Assembly (NCBI RefSeq): GCF_002355515.1
Contig: NZ_AP014809.1
Span: 1,512,501-1,576,500, forward strand
Direction: 5' to 3'
From: Methylorubrum populi
Lineage (GTDB): Bacteria > Pseudomonadota > Alphaproteobacteria > Rhizobiales > Beijerinckiaceae
DNA length: 64,000 nucleotides
The notes under the pieces: model-generated
What the model was told of the DNA's origin: nothing
Databases searched by the model: none
What the model saw: the letters and a program-made list of their open reading frames with translations, nothing else
Part shown: positions 25,579 through 35,054 of the stretch, piece after piece
Layout of the letters: each line of letters starts with the position of its first letter
How positions within the stretch are numbered: the first letter of the stretch is position 1
Translations under genes and position numbers: made by a program

Positions 25579-27036
25579 TCACCGGGCGCAGGTGATCGCC
25601 ACGACCGCGCCGAGAACGGGCGCCGCCGCCCCGCCCAGCGTGGTCGCGGCGTCCTTCGCGGGCGGCGCGCCCGTCGCGGCCGGCACGCCGCTCTCGCCGA
25701 GGAAGGCCGCGACGACCTTTCCCGGCACGATGCTGTAGCGCGTCGGCGGCATCACCCCGGCGATCAGGCGGGGTGCGGCGGGAAACCGGGCCACCAGCCC
25801 GACGAGCCGGCCCGACCGGTCGAGCACCGGCGCGCCGGCCGCGCCGGGCTGGAGCGGGGCGTAGACGCCGTCGACCGCGGCGGCGGCGGGCGCGACGCTG
25901 GGGCGCCCCTTGGCCTGGGCCCCGAGCACGAGCAGGGCCTCGCCCTCGCTCACGGCCTCAGTGCGCAGCGGGGGCGGCGCGCCAGCGAGCCCCTCGGCGG
26001 AGAGCAGCGCGAGGCTGCCCGCCGCATCGCGCCGCTCGATCCGTGCCGCCGCACCGGCGACACGGGGCACGGCGCAGGCTTCGAGGGTGGAGGCCGCCGT
26101 CAGCACCCGCCCGCCGCCGAGAAGCAGGCCCGTCCCGGCCGGACGCACCTCGGCCTGCGCGCCGGGCGACGGCGGCGCGGCGGGCGCGTGCGGGGTCGGG
26201 CTGGCGGCCGTCGTCGGAGCGGCCGGTGCGGAGGCAGCCGGCGTCGCCTCGGGGAAAGGGGTGAAATTGTTGGCGACCGCGATGACGAGACGGTCGACCG
26301 TCTCCGCCAGGGCCCGGTCGTAGCCGAGGGTGAAACCGCGGATGCCCTGCGGGCCTTCGGCATAGCGGATGTAGGAGCGCCCGCCCGCGGTCTCGGCGGT
26401 GACGACGATGAAGTCCGGCTTCTTGAGCTTGTAGGTGACCTTGCGGCCCGGCATCGCGGCGGTGGCCCGCTCGAACAGGGCGTCGAGGCTGGTCTCGCCC
26501 TGCGGGAACGACTTGGTGTCGAGGGTCACCCGCCCGTCGGCGCTCTGCCAGCGGGTGCCGCCGGGGATCGCGCTCTTCTTCGGCAGGAGCGCCTCCGGCA
26601 CGCCGACCACCGCGCCGCTCGCCGGATCGGGCTGGACCCTGAACCGCGCCGCCCGCCGCGCCTCCTCCGCCTCGCGCTTGAGCGCGACGCGTTCCGGCGG
26701 CGTGAGCAGGCCGGTCGGGGTGGCGCCGGTGCGGGTCTGGTAGGTCTGGATGCCCTCGAAGCTGCGCTTGCCGAAGGCGCCGGTCGTCACGCCGTTATAG
26801 TCGCCGGTCCAGACCAGCGCGTCCTGCAGCCCCCGTCGCTCCGCCTCGGGCAGGGCCTCGAAGGCCGTCCGCGCCGCCTCGAAGGCGGGATCGGGCGCGG
26901 GCGGGATCGGGGCAGCAGGTCTTGGCCGGACCGCCGGGGCCGGTGGCGCGGGCGTCTGCGCGATTGCTCCCGACGCGAGGCCGGCGGCGAGCAGGGCCGG
27001 CAAGCCGGTGCGAAAAGCGTTCATCCGTACCGTCAT
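25579..27036 (-). CDS. exported peptidoglycan-binding protein with a degenerate trypsin-like domain
   Basis: A 485-residue protein with a signal peptide ending GAIAQ (residue 26). A Pro-rich stretch and a PG_binding_1-like domain follow at about 55-115 (VWTGDYNGVTTGAFGKRSFEGIQTYQTRTG). A middle domain covers about 130-250, then a Pro/Ala linker. The last 180 residues have a trypsin-like layout but lack the catalytic residues. Where active enzymes have T-A-A-H-C it reads VLTAASTLEAC, so His is replaced by Ser. Where they have G-D-S-G-G-P it reads GAAGAPVLDRSGRLVG, so Ser is replaced by Ala. It is therefore probably a non-catalytic binding protein of the periplasm. It is divergent from the alpha-2-macroglobulin gene, a protease trap. 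Confidence 0.78.
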   Translation of the reverse strand: MTVRMNAFRTGLPALLAAGLASGAIAQTPAPPAPAVRPRPAAPIPPAPDPAFEAARTAFEALPEAERRGLQDALVWTGDYNGVTTGAFGKRSFEGIQTYQTRTGATPTGLLTPPERVALKREAEEARRAARFRVQPDPASGAVVGVPEALLPKKSAIPGGTRWQSADGRVTLDTKSFPQGETSLDALFERATAAMPGRKVTYKLKKPDFIVVTAETAGGRSYIRYAEGPQGIRGFTLGYDRALAETVDRLVIAVANNFTPFPEATPAASAPAAPTTAASPTPHAPAAPPSPGAQAEVRPAGTGLLLGGGRVLTAASTLEACAVPRVAGAAARIERRDAAGSLALLSAEGLAGAPPPLRTEAVSEGEALLVLGAQAKGRPSVAPAAAAVDGVYAPLQPGAAGAPVLDRSGRLVGLVARFPAAPRLIAGVMPPTRYSIVPGKVVAAFLGESGVPAATGAPPAKDAATTLGGAAAPVLGAVVAITCAR

Positions 27037-27346
27037 CGCCGCCGTTCGGTTCGATGTGCAGGTGGATCTGCCGGTGAATCTCGCGGTGATGATGCCAGCG
27101 GGAAGGGGGTGCCTTCAAGTCGCGACCGGTCGCGGCCGCCCGGCGCCATCGCAATCGCCGGCAGGGTGGTCGCTTCGGCGCGCCGCCGCTCCCGTCGCCG
27201 CGGCCCTGGTTTGCCGCCTTCGGAGCATCTCCTCGGGCGTCGTCCCGGCCGGAACGCCGGCAAGCGTTGCGGCCGGCGCGGCAAGTGATAGCTTGCCGGC
27301 CGCTGACGCCCCTGCTTCGGGCGCACCGGTCGGAGGAAACGAGCGC
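27037..27346. other. 310-bp divergent promoter region
   Basis: It lies between the minus-strand pseudo-protease and the plus-strand alpha-2-macroglobulin gene. No gene is supported. GGAGG at 27332-27336 is the ribosome site of the latter. I see no strong operator-like palindrome. Confidence 0.45.
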
Positions 27347-30300
27347 ATGTCCCAAGGCAGAAGTCTCGGGTTCCTCGGCGCAGCCTTGGTCGGCGCGTCG
27401 CTGCTCGCTGTCCCGGCCCCGGCTCAGACGCCGCGCCCCGTCGCGCCGCCGAAATCGGCGACCGCCCCGGTCACGAAAACCTTCACGCGCGAGGCGCTGG
27501 CGAGTGCGGGCGTCCGGCTCGAGACCGCGCTCAGGAGCGAGGCGCCCCCCGGCGCCAAGACGGCGGCGCAGTGGCGCCGCGAGGCGGAGGTGGCCGCGCG
27601 GAGCGAGGGGGCCGAGCCGGATGCCGAGCTGAACGCCTACGCCGCCGCCGTCGCGGCCGACCCGAACGACGTCCGCAACTGGCTCGACTACGCCGGCGCG
27701 GCCATTGCGGCCGGCAACGACGAGGAGCGCTCCGACTATTCCGCCCGGTTCAAGCTGAAGGGCCGCGCGAGCGCCGCCGCCTATCAGGGCTACCTGCGTG
27801 CCAGGAATCCGGCGGACGAGGCGCGGGCGCTGGCCCGGCTCGGCGAGATCCAGGCCGCCCAGTCCGATTGGCGGCCGGCGCTGGAGGCCTACCGGGCGAG
27901 CCTTGGGATCAAGGAGGACCCGCAGACCCGCGCGGCCTACGAGCGGCTGCGCGAGGAGCACGGCTTCCGCATCCTCGACTACAAGGTCGATTCGGACGCC
28001 GCCGCGCCGCGGGTCTGCTTCACCTTCTCCGAAAGCCTCGTCCCGAAGACCGATTATGCCCCCTACATCGCCGTCTCCGGTGCGGCTAACGCCGCCGTCA
28101 CGGCGGAGGGCTCCCAGGTCTGTGTCGACGGGCTCAAGCATTCCGAGCGCTACGCCTTCGTCGTGCGCCAGGGCCTGCCCTCCGCGGTGGGCGAAAACCT
28201 GCTGAAATCGGCCGATTACGAGGTCTACGTTCGCGACCGCTCGCCCCAGGTGCGCTTCACTGGGCGCAACTACGTCCTGCCGCGCACGGGACAGGCGGGC
28301 GTGCCGCTGGTCTCGGTCAATGCGGCCAAGCTCGACGTCGAGGTGCTGCGCATCGGCGACCGCGGCCTGCTGCCGGCGCTGCGCTCGGAGGAATTCTTGA
28401 GCCAGCTCAGCGGCTCGACGGCCAGGACCATCGCCGACCAGAAGGGCCAGCGCGTCTGGAAGGGCACCCTCGACACCGCCAAGGCCGAGACCAACCGCGA
28501 GGCGGTGACCGCCTTCCCCGTGCTCCAGGCGGTCGGTAAGCTGGAGCCCGGCCTCTACCTGATGCTGGCCAAGCCCACCGGCACCACGGATTCGTCGGAG
28601 GACGAGTACGGTGGCTACGAGGCGCAGGCGACGCAGTGGTTCGTCGTCTCGGATCTCGGGCTCACCGCCTTCAAGGGCCGCGACGGCGTCCACGTCTTCG
28701 CCCGCTCGCTCGCCAGCGCCAAGACCGTCTCCGGCGCCGAGATCCGGCTGGTCGCCCGCAACAACGACGTGCTGGCCAGTACCAAGACCGACGGCCAGGG
28801 CCACGCCGCCTTCCCCGCCGGCCTCGCCCGCGGCGAGGGCGGGCTGGCGCCGGGCCTCGTGGTGGCGCAACTCGGCGACGATTACGGCTTCCTCGATCTG
28901 GCGCTCGGCGCCTTCGATCTCTCCGACCGCGGGGTGAAGGGCCGCCCGGCACCGGGCGGGGCCGAGGCCTATGTCTTCCCCGAGCGCGGCGTTTACCGCT
29001 CCGGCGAGACGGTGCAGCTCACCGCGCTCCTGCGCGACCCGCAGGGGGCGGCGGTCGCCGGCCTGCCGCTGACCCTGGTGGTGAAGCGGCCCGACGGCGT
29101 CGAGTACCGCCGTGCTGCCGTTGCCGACGAGGGGCTCGGCGGGCGCTCGCTCGCCCTGCCGCTGATGGCGGGCGCGATGCACGGCACGTGGCGCGTCTCC
29201 GCCTATACCGATCCGAAGGCGCCGCCGGTCGGCGAGGCGAGCTGGCTCGTGGAGGATTACGTCCCCGAGCGGCTGGAGGTGAGCCTCACCCCGAAGACGC
29301 CGACGCTCACCCGCGGCGAACCGGCGGTCATCGATGTCGCCGCGCGCTACCTCTACGGCGCGCCGGGCTCGGGGCTCGACGTCTCGGGCTCGGTGGCGGT
29401 GCAGGCGGCGGCCAATCCCGGCATCAAGGGGCTGGAGGGCTTCTCCATCGGCCTCGACGACGAGGCGGTGGAGGCGACGACCGCCGAGATCGACGGAAAG
29501 GCCACCACCGACGCGCAGGGAAAAGCCAGCATCACCGTGCCGGTGCAGGAGGTCGCCGCCCCCCGCGCGCTCGAAGCAAAAATCACCCTCGCCGTCGGCG
29601 AGCCGGGCGGCCGGGCGCTGAGCCGCAGCGTGACGCTGCCCATCCTGCCGACCCAGCCCGTGCTGGCGATCCGCAAAAACTTCGGCGGCGATCTCGCTGA
29701 GAACGCGACGGCGACCTTCGACGTCGTGATGGCCGCGCCCGACGGGCGGCGCCTGCCGCAGGACGGCGTGGCCTGGACGCTCTCGAAGGTCGAGCGGACC
29801 TACCAATGGTACCGCGCCGACGGGCGCTGGAGCTTCGAGCCGGTCAAGTCGAGCCGCCGCGTCGCAGACGGGCGCGTGGCGACCACCGCCGACGCGCCCG
29901 CGCGCATCGCCGTGCCCGTCGGCTTCGGCCAGTACCGCCTGGAGGCCAGCGTGCCGGGTCAGCCGCAGGCGGCGGCGAGCGTGTCCTTCACCGTCGGTTG
30001 GGGCGGCTCCGAGACCGCTGACGTGCCCGACCTCCTCGACCTCACCCTCGACAAGCCGGCCTACGCCGCGGGCGAGCGGCTGCGCGCCCGGCTCGCCCCG
30101 AAATTCGCCGGCACGGCGACGCTGGCCATCGTCAGCGACCGCGTCCACGAGATCCGCGACGTGACGGTGGCGGAGGGCGGCACCAGCGTCGACATCCCGG
30201 TCAAGGCGGAATGGGGCGCGGGCGCCTACCTCGTCGCCACGGCCTACCGGCCGCTCGACCAATCGGCCAAGCGGATGCCGGGCCGGGCGCTCGGGGTGGC

Positions 30301-32653
30301 GTGGTTCTCGGTCGACAAGGAGAAGCGCGGCCTCGCGGTGTCGATCGAGGCACCGGAGAAGGTGCGCCCCCGCGGCACCCTCACCGTGCCCGTAAAACTC
30401 GCCGGCCTCAGCCCCGGTGAGGAGGCGCGGGTGACGCTGGCGGCGGTCGATGTCGGTATCCTCAACCTGACCCGCTACGAGGCGCCGAATCCGTTCCAGT
30501 ACTTCTTCGGCCAGAAGGCCCTCGGCCCGGAGGTTCGCGACCTCTACGGCTACCTGATCGACGGCATGCAGGGCACGCTCGGCGCGATCCGCTCCGGCGG
30601 CGACGGCGGCGCGGCGGAACTCGCCGACGCGCCGCCGACCCAGGCGCCGCTCGCGCTCTATTCGGGCGTGGTCACGGTCGGCGCCGACGGCACGGCGAGG
30701 ATCCCGCTGGAACTGCCCGCCTTCAACGGCACCGCCCGGCTGATGGCGACCGCCTGGACCAAGACCAAAGTCGGCCAGGCCCAGGCCGACGTGATCGTGC
30801 GCGACCCCGTGGTGCTCACCGGCACCCTGCCGCGCTTCCTCAATGTCGGCGATCGCTCGCGCTTCTTCGTCGCCCTCGACAACGTGGAAGGGGGAGCGGG
30901 CGACTACACCGTCGATCTCGACCTTACCGGCCCCGTCGTGGTGGCGGGCGAGGCGGTGCGCTCGACGATGCGGCTGGAGGCCGGGGCCAAGGGTCAGCTG
31001 GTGATCCCGATCACCGCCGCCGGTCCCGGCACGGCCCGGCTCGACCTGCGCCTCACCGGCCCCGGCATCCAGGGCAGCGCCGGCCAGTCCTTCGCGCTCG
31101 GGATCAATCCCGGCACCGGCGCGCTGGTCCGCCGGAACGTGCGCCCGCTGGAGCCCGGCGCCGGTCTCGACCTGACGCCCGACCTTCTCGCCGACATCCT
31201 ACCCGGTACCGGGGCGGTCTCCGTCTCGGCCAACCGCTTGGGTGGCATCGACGTCGCCGCCCTGCTGCAATCGCTGGACCGCTACCCCTACGGCTGCTCC
31301 GAGCAGATCGTCAGCCGGGCGATGCCGCTCCTCTACGTCAACGCGCTGGCGGCCGGTGAGAAGCTCGGCCTCGACGGTGGGCTCGACGAACGGGTGCGCG
31401 GAGCGATCGAGCGGGTGCTGGCGCGCCAGGATTCGAGCGGCGCCTTCGGTGCGTGGTCCACGGAGAATGCCGGCGACACGTGGCTGACCGCCTACGTCAC
31501 CGACTTCCTCACCCGCGCCCGCGAGCGCGGATTCGCCGTGCCGCAGACCGCCTTCAACAGCGCCCTCGACCGCCTGCGCAACACGGTGGCCAACACCACC
31601 AACGTCGAGAACGGCGGCATGGACCTCGCCTACGCGGCCTACGTGCTCGCCCGGAACGGCCGCCCGGTGATGGGCGACCTGCGCTACCTCGCCGACACCA
31701 AGCTCGCCGACTTCGCCACCCCCTTGGGCCGCGGGCAGCTCGCCGCGGCCCTCGCTTTGCTGGGGGATCGCGGCCGGGCGCAAAAAGGCTTCGAGGCGGC
31801 TCTGCAGGCGCTCCAGGCCGAGCGTGACCGGGGCGCCTACCGCGCCGATTACGGCTCGCGCCTGCGCGACGGCGCCGCCCTGCTGGCGCTCTCGACCGAA
31901 GCTGGGTTCTCGCAAGCGACGCTCCAGCCGGTCGCCGCCGTGCTCGGCCAGGAGCGGGCGGAGGGCCGCTCCACCAGCACCCAGGAGAATGCCTGGATGG
32001 TGCTGGCAGCCCAAAGCCTCGCCAAGGAATCCGACAGCCTCGCGCTGACTGTCGACGGTAAGACCGAGACCGGTCCGCTGTCGCGGCTCTACCGGGCACC
32101 CGCCCTGGAGGCGCGGCCGGTGCGGATCGTCAATGCCGGCCGCGAGTCGGTGCCGGTCACCATCGGCGTCCAGGGCAATCCGATCGCCCCGGAGCCGGCG
32201 GCCTCCCAGGGCTTCACGGTCGAGCGTGCCTTCTACCGGCTCGACAGCAGCCCGGTCGACCTCGCCAAGCCGCTGCGCCAGAACGACCGCTTCGTCGTGG
32301 TGCTGAAGGTGACCGAGGCCAAGGCCAGCGCCGGGCGCCTGCTGCTGGTCGATCGCCTGCCCGCGGGGCTGGAGATCGACAACCCGAAGCTGCTCGACGC
32401 CGACGCGCTCTCGGGCCTCAGCTTCGCGAAGTCCGAGGTGGCCCCGGTCCATACCGAGTTCCGCGACGACCGGTTCGTGGCCGCCTACGACCGCACGCCG
32501 GAGCAATCGGCCTTCTTCTCGGCGGCCTACACCGTGCGCGTGGTCTCGCCGGGCCACTACGTCCATCCGGGCGCTAGCGTTGAGGATATGTATCGCCCCG
32601 AGCGGTTCGGACGCACCGCGTTCGGATCGGTCGAGGTGATCTCGGCGAAGTGA
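27347..32653 (+). CDS. bacterial alpha-2-macroglobulin (YfhM-like)
   Basis: A 1768-residue periplasmic protein that traps proteases attacking the envelope. It has a signal peptide ending VPAPAQ (about residue 26) without a lipobox Cys, so it is secreted and not a lipoprotein, unlike E. coli YfhM. A helical region follows (about 30-200), then a row of MG-type beta domains. The bait region and alpha-2-macroglobulin core come next (VEDYVPERLEVSLTP near 635; DVGILNLTRYEAPNPFQYFFG near 1040). The thioester motif is YPYGCSEQ, with Cys1317, Glu and Gln all present. The helical thioester domain continues with DSSGAFGAW and TWLTAYVTDFL. The start at 27347 has GGAGG. It is followed by pbpC, the classical partner that repairs peptidoglycan. 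Confidence 0.93.
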   Translation: MSQGRSLGFLGAALVGASLLAVPAPAQTPRPVAPPKSATAPVTKTFTREALASAGVRLETALRSEAPPGAKTAAQWRREAEVAARSEGAEPDAELNAYAAAVAADPNDVRNWLDYAGAAIAAGNDEERSDYSARFKLKGRASAAAYQGYLRARNPADEARALARLGEIQAAQSDWRPALEAYRASLGIKEDPQTRAAYERLREEHGFRILDYKVDSDAAAPRVCFTFSESLVPKTDYAPYIAVSGAANAAVTAEGSQVCVDGLKHSERYAFVVRQGLPSAVGENLLKSADYEVYVRDRSPQVRFTGRNYVLPRTGQAGVPLVSVNAAKLDVEVLRIGDRGLLPALRSEEFLSQLSGSTARTIADQKGQRVWKGTLDTAKAETNREAVTAFPVLQAVGKLEPGLYLMLAKPTGTTDSSEDEYGGYEAQATQWFVVSDLGLTAFKGRDGVHVFARSLASAKTVSGAEIRLVARNNDVLASTKTDGQGHAAFPAGLARGEGGLAPGLVVAQLGDDYGFLDLALGAFDLSDRGVKGRPAPGGAEAYVFPERGVYRSGETVQLTALLRDPQGAAVAGLPLTLVVKRPDGVEYRRAAVADEGLGGRSLALPLMAGAMHGTWRVSAYTDPKAPPVGEASWLVEDYVPERLEVSLTPKTPTLTRGEPAVIDVAARYLYGAPGSGLDVSGSVAVQAAANPGIKGLEGFSIGLDDEAVEATTAEIDGKATTDAQGKASITVPVQEVAAPRALEAKITLAVGEPGGRALSRSVTLPILPTQPVLAIRKNFGGDLAENATATFDVVMAAPDGRRLPQDGVAWTLSKVERTYQWYRADGRWSFEPVKSSRRVADGRVATTADAPARIAVPVGFGQYRLEASVPGQPQAAASVSFTVGWGGSETADVPDLLDLTLDKPAYAAGERLRARLAPKFAGTATLAIVSDRVHEIRDVTVAEGGTSVDIPVKAEWGAGAYLVATAYRPLDQSAKRMPGRALGVAWFSVDKEKRGLAVSIEAPEKVRPRGTLTVPVKLAGLSPGEEARVTLAAVDVGILNLTRYEAPNPFQYFFGQKALGPEVRDLYGYLIDGMQGTLGAIRSGGDGGAAELADAPPTQAPLALYSGVVTVGADGTARIPLELPAFNGTARLMATAWTKTKVGQAQADVIVRDPVVLTGTLPRFLNVGDRSRFFVALDNVEGGAGDYTVDLDLTGPVVVAGEAVRSTMRLEAGAKGQLVIPITAAGPGTARLDLRLTGPGIQGSAGQSFALGINPGTGALVRRNVRPLEPGAGLDLTPDLLADILPGTGAVSVSANRLGGIDVAALLQSLDRYPYGCSEQIVSRAMPLLYVNALAAGEKLGLDGGLDERVRGAIERVLARQDSSGAFGAWSTENAGDTWLTAYVTDFLTRARERGFAVPQTAFNSALDRLRNTVANTTNVENGGMDLAYAAYVLARNGRPVMGDLRYLADTKLADFATPLGRGQLAAALALLGDRGRAQKGFEAALQALQAERDRGAYRADYGSRLRDGAALLALSTEAGFSQATLQPVAAVLGQERAEGRSTSTQENAWMVLAAQSLAKESDSLALTVDGKTETGPLSRLYRAPALEARPVRIVNAGRESVPVTIGVQGNPIAPEPAASQGFTVERAFYRLDSSPVDLAKPLRQNDRFVVVLKVTEAKASAGRLLLVDRLPAGLEIDNPKLLDADALSGLSFAKSEVAPVHTEFRDDRFVAAYDRTPEQSAFFSAAYTVRVVSPGHYVHPGASVEDMYRPERFGRTAFGSVEVISAK

Positions 32654-32654
32654 G

Positions 32655-34916
32655 ATGAGGCGCGACGCCGCTTCCCCTCCCCCCGACGGATCTCGGGCTT
32701 GCCCGAGATCCGCAAGCGTCTGCTCAAATCGGGCAAGCCCGATTTGGGTGGGGGAGGGTGGCGCGCGAAGCGGATCGGGTGAGGGGAGCGCCCTCTCCGG
32801 ACACGTCGCCCCCTCTCCCGCCTGCTCCGCAGGCACCCTCCCCCGCAGAGGGGGGAGGGTTTTTCTGGCCCTCTTCCTCACCCTCGCATGTCTGCTGGTG
32901 GGCGCCCTCTGGCGCTACGCCGCCACCCTTCCGCCCCTCGATCTGACCCAGGCCTCGCTCCGTTCCACCGTCATCCTCGACCGGAAGGGCCAGTTGCTGC
33001 GCCCCTTCGCCACCGCCGACGGGCGCTGGCGCCTGCCCGTCACCGCGGGCGAAGTCGATCCGCGATACCTCGCCATGCTCAAGGCCTATGAGGACCGCCG
33101 CTTCGACAGCCATCCCGGCCTCGATCCGGCGGCGACGCTCCGCGCCGCGTGGCAATGGCTCACCCATGGGCGGATCGTGTCGGGCGGCTCGACCCTGTCG
33201 ATGCAGGTGGCCCGCCTCGTCGAGCCGCGGGCCGAGCGCTCGTTGCCCGCCAAGCTCCGGCAGATGGTCCGCGCGGTCGCGCTGGAGCGTACGCTCGGCA
33301 AGGCGGGCGTGCTCGACCTCTACCTCGCGCTCGCCCCCTATGGCGGCCCGGTCGAGGGGGTGCGGGCGGCGAGCCTCGCCTATTTCGGCCGTGAGCCGGC
33401 CCGCCTGTCCTTCGCCGAGAGCGCCCTCCTCGTCGCCCTGCCGCAGGCGCCGGAGGCACGCCGGCCCGACCGCTTTGCCGCCAACGCCCGGCGCGCCCGC
33501 GACCGGGTGCTCGACATCGCCGCCACGCGCGGCGTGCTCACCGCCGACGAGGCCCGCGCCGCCAAGGCCGAGCCGGTGCCGGTTGCGCGAAAACAATTCC
33601 CGATGCTCGCGGCCCATGCCGCCGAGCAAGCCCACGCCGCCGACCCGGAAGCACGGGTGCAGCACCTGACGCTCGATGCACGCCTTCAGGCGAGCCTGGA
33701 AGCGCTGGCGGCCGAGCGCGCGGCCGCCGCCGGCCCGGCGCTCTCCGCCGCGATCCTCGCCCTCGACAACCGCACCGGCGCGGTGCTCGCCCATGTCGGT
33801 AGCGCCGGCTATCTCGACGCCGCCCGCGCCGGCGCCGTCGATGCGACGGCGGCCGTGCGCTCGCCGGGCTCCGCGCTCAAGCCCTTCATCTACGCGCTCG
33901 CCTTCGAGAACGGTCTCGCCCACCCGGAAACGCTGCTCGACGACCGCCCGGCGCGCTTCGCCGCGAGCTACGCCCCGGAAAACTTCGACATGGGCTATCG
34001 CGGCACGGTCACGGCGCGGGTGGCGCTCCAGCAATCGCTGAACCTGCCCGCCGTCGATCTTCTGGATGCGGTCGGCGCCGCCCGCTTCGTCGCCCGGCTG
34101 CGGGGCGCGGGCGCGACGATCCTGCTGCCGCGCGACACCGCGCCGGGCCTGCCGGTGGCGCTGGGCGGCCTCGGCATCACGCTGAGCGACCTCGCCCGGC
34201 TCTACGCGGGGCTCGCCCGTGGGGGCAGCGTGCCGGCGCTGACCCGGCGCCTCGACGGACCCGCCGCCGCGCCCGGACCGGAGCGGCGGATCGCCGAGCC
34301 GGTCGCCGCCTGGTACGTCGCCGACATCCTGCGCGGCGCCCCGCCGCCGGAGAACGCCCTGCCCGGCCGGATCAGCTTCAAGACCGGCACCTCCTACGGC
34401 TACCGCGACGCCTGGGCGGTGGGGTTCGATGCCCGCGTGACGATCGCCGTCTGGATCGGCCGCCCCGACGGCGCCTCGGTGCCCGGCCTCGTCGGGCGCA
34501 GCCACGCGGCCCCGATCCTGTTCGACGCCTTCGCCCGGTTCGGCGGCGAGCCGGAGGCCCTGCCCCGCCCCCGCGACGCCCTCGTTGTCGCCACCGCCGC
34601 CCTGCCTCCGCCCCTGCGCCACATCCGCCGCGACGCCCCCAAGACCTTCGCGGCGACGCTCGGCGTGCCGCTCAAGATCGCCTATCCACCGGACGGCGCC
34701 CGGGTCGATCTCGGCCTCAGTGACGGCGCGCAGGCCCGCCTCGCCCTCAAGGCGCTCGGTGGCCAGCCGCCGCTGACCTGGATGGTCGACGGCCTGCCGG
34801 TGGCGGAGGCGATGCGCCGGCAATCGGAGTGGAGCCCGGAGGGCGCGGGCTTCGCGCGCATCTCGGTGATGGATGCGGCGGGCGCCAGCGACAGCGTGGT
34901 GGTGCGGCTGGAATAG
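32655..34916 (+). CDS. pbpC: penicillin-binding protein 1C
   Basis: A bifunctional glycosyltransferase/transpeptidase anchored in the inner membrane. After the membrane helix (FLALFLTLACLLVGALW, about residue 76) comes the GT51 domain, with EDRRFDSHPGLDP and GGSTLSMQVARL. The transpeptidase has S-A-L-K in SPGSALKPFIYALAF and KTGTSYGYRDAWAVG. A BiPBP_C-type domain ends the protein. The frame opens at ATG 32655, one base after the alpha-2-macroglobulin stop. The first 70 or so codons, however, run through palindromic repeats and a terminator-like hairpin and are not conserved-looking. No other start lies before the membrane helix, so the true start is unclear. The pairing with alpha-2-macroglobulin is widespread. 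Confidence 0.88.
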   Translation: MRRDAASPPPDGSRACPRSASVCSNRASPIWVGEGGARSGSGEGSALSGHVAPSPACSAGTLPRRGGRVFLALFLTLACLLVGALWRYAATLPPLDLTQASLRSTVILDRKGQLLRPFATADGRWRLPVTAGEVDPRYLAMLKAYEDRRFDSHPGLDPAATLRAAWQWLTHGRIVSGGSTLSMQVARLVEPRAERSLPAKLRQMVRAVALERTLGKAGVLDLYLALAPYGGPVEGVRAASLAYFGREPARLSFAESALLVALPQAPEARRPDRFAANARRARDRVLDIAATRGVLTADEARAAKAEPVPVARKQFPMLAAHAAEQAHAADPEARVQHLTLDARLQASLEALAAERAAAAGPALSAAILALDNRTGAVLAHVGSAGYLDAARAGAVDATAAVRSPGSALKPFIYALAFENGLAHPETLLDDRPARFAASYAPENFDMGYRGTVTARVALQQSLNLPAVDLLDAVGAARFVARLRGAGATILLPRDTAPGLPVALGGLGITLSDLARLYAGLARGGSVPALTRRLDGPAAAPGPERRIAEPVAAWYVADILRGAPPPENALPGRISFKTGTSYGYRDAWAVGFDARVTIAVWIGRPDGASVPGLVGRSHAAPILFDAFARFGGEPEALPRPRDALVVATAALPPPLRHIRRDAPKTFAATLGVPLKIAYPPDGARVDLGLSDGAQARLALKALGGQPPLTWMVDGLPVAEAMRRQSEWSPEGAGFARISVMDAAGASDSVVVRLE
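32671..32864 (+). repeat. palindromic repeat cluster ending in a terminator-like hairpin, inside the 5' end of pbpC
   Basis: Four hairpins follow each other. CGGATCTCGGGC pairs across TT with its complement (32687-32712). CAAATCGGGC pairs across AA with GCCCGATTTG (32725-32746). GCCTGC-TCC-GCAGGC follows (32820-32834). CCCTCCCCC pairs with GGGGGAGGG (32836-32859) and is followed by TTTTT (32860-32864). CCCTCC-type runs before the first pair and GGGGGAGGG at 32750-32758 after the second could pair around both. The set looks like an intergenic repeat of the REP/MITE kind; the last hairpin has the form of a rho-independent terminator. Confidence 0.75.
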
Positions 34917-34985
34917 CGCCCTCGCCCGCCGCCCGTGCGATGGCACACGTGACTCCTGCGCCCCGGACTTTAGCTCAGCCCGCGC

Positions 34986-35049
34986 GAGGCAACGTCCTCC
35001 CCCATCAGGGTCCAAGTCCGGGACGGCCCGGCTCATGAACCGCATGAGG
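34986..35049 (+). promoter_or_regulatory. possible guanidine-II (mini-ykkC)-like leader of sugE
   Basis: The hairpin CCGGG-ACGG-CCCGG (35018-35031) has the ACGR tetraloop that defines guanidine-II riboswitch hairpins. It is joined directly to a second hairpin, CTCATG-AACCG-CATGAG (35032-35048), whose right arm contains most of the ribosome site GAGG (35046-35049) for GTG 35055. A possible first aptamer hairpin upstream, GAGG-CAACGT-CCTC (34986-34999), has ACGT, not ACGR, so the pair is imperfect. The gene class downstream (SugE/Gdx) is a usual target of such riboswitches. Confidence 0.4.
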
Positions 35050-35054
35050 CTGCC

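Noticed and set aside
26795..30262. Minus-strand frame of over 1100 codons opposite alpha-2-macroglobulin
   Set aside because: Composition is that of an antisense shadow (Arg, Gly, His, Asp rich), while the plus strand has a signal peptide, ribosome site and thioester motif.
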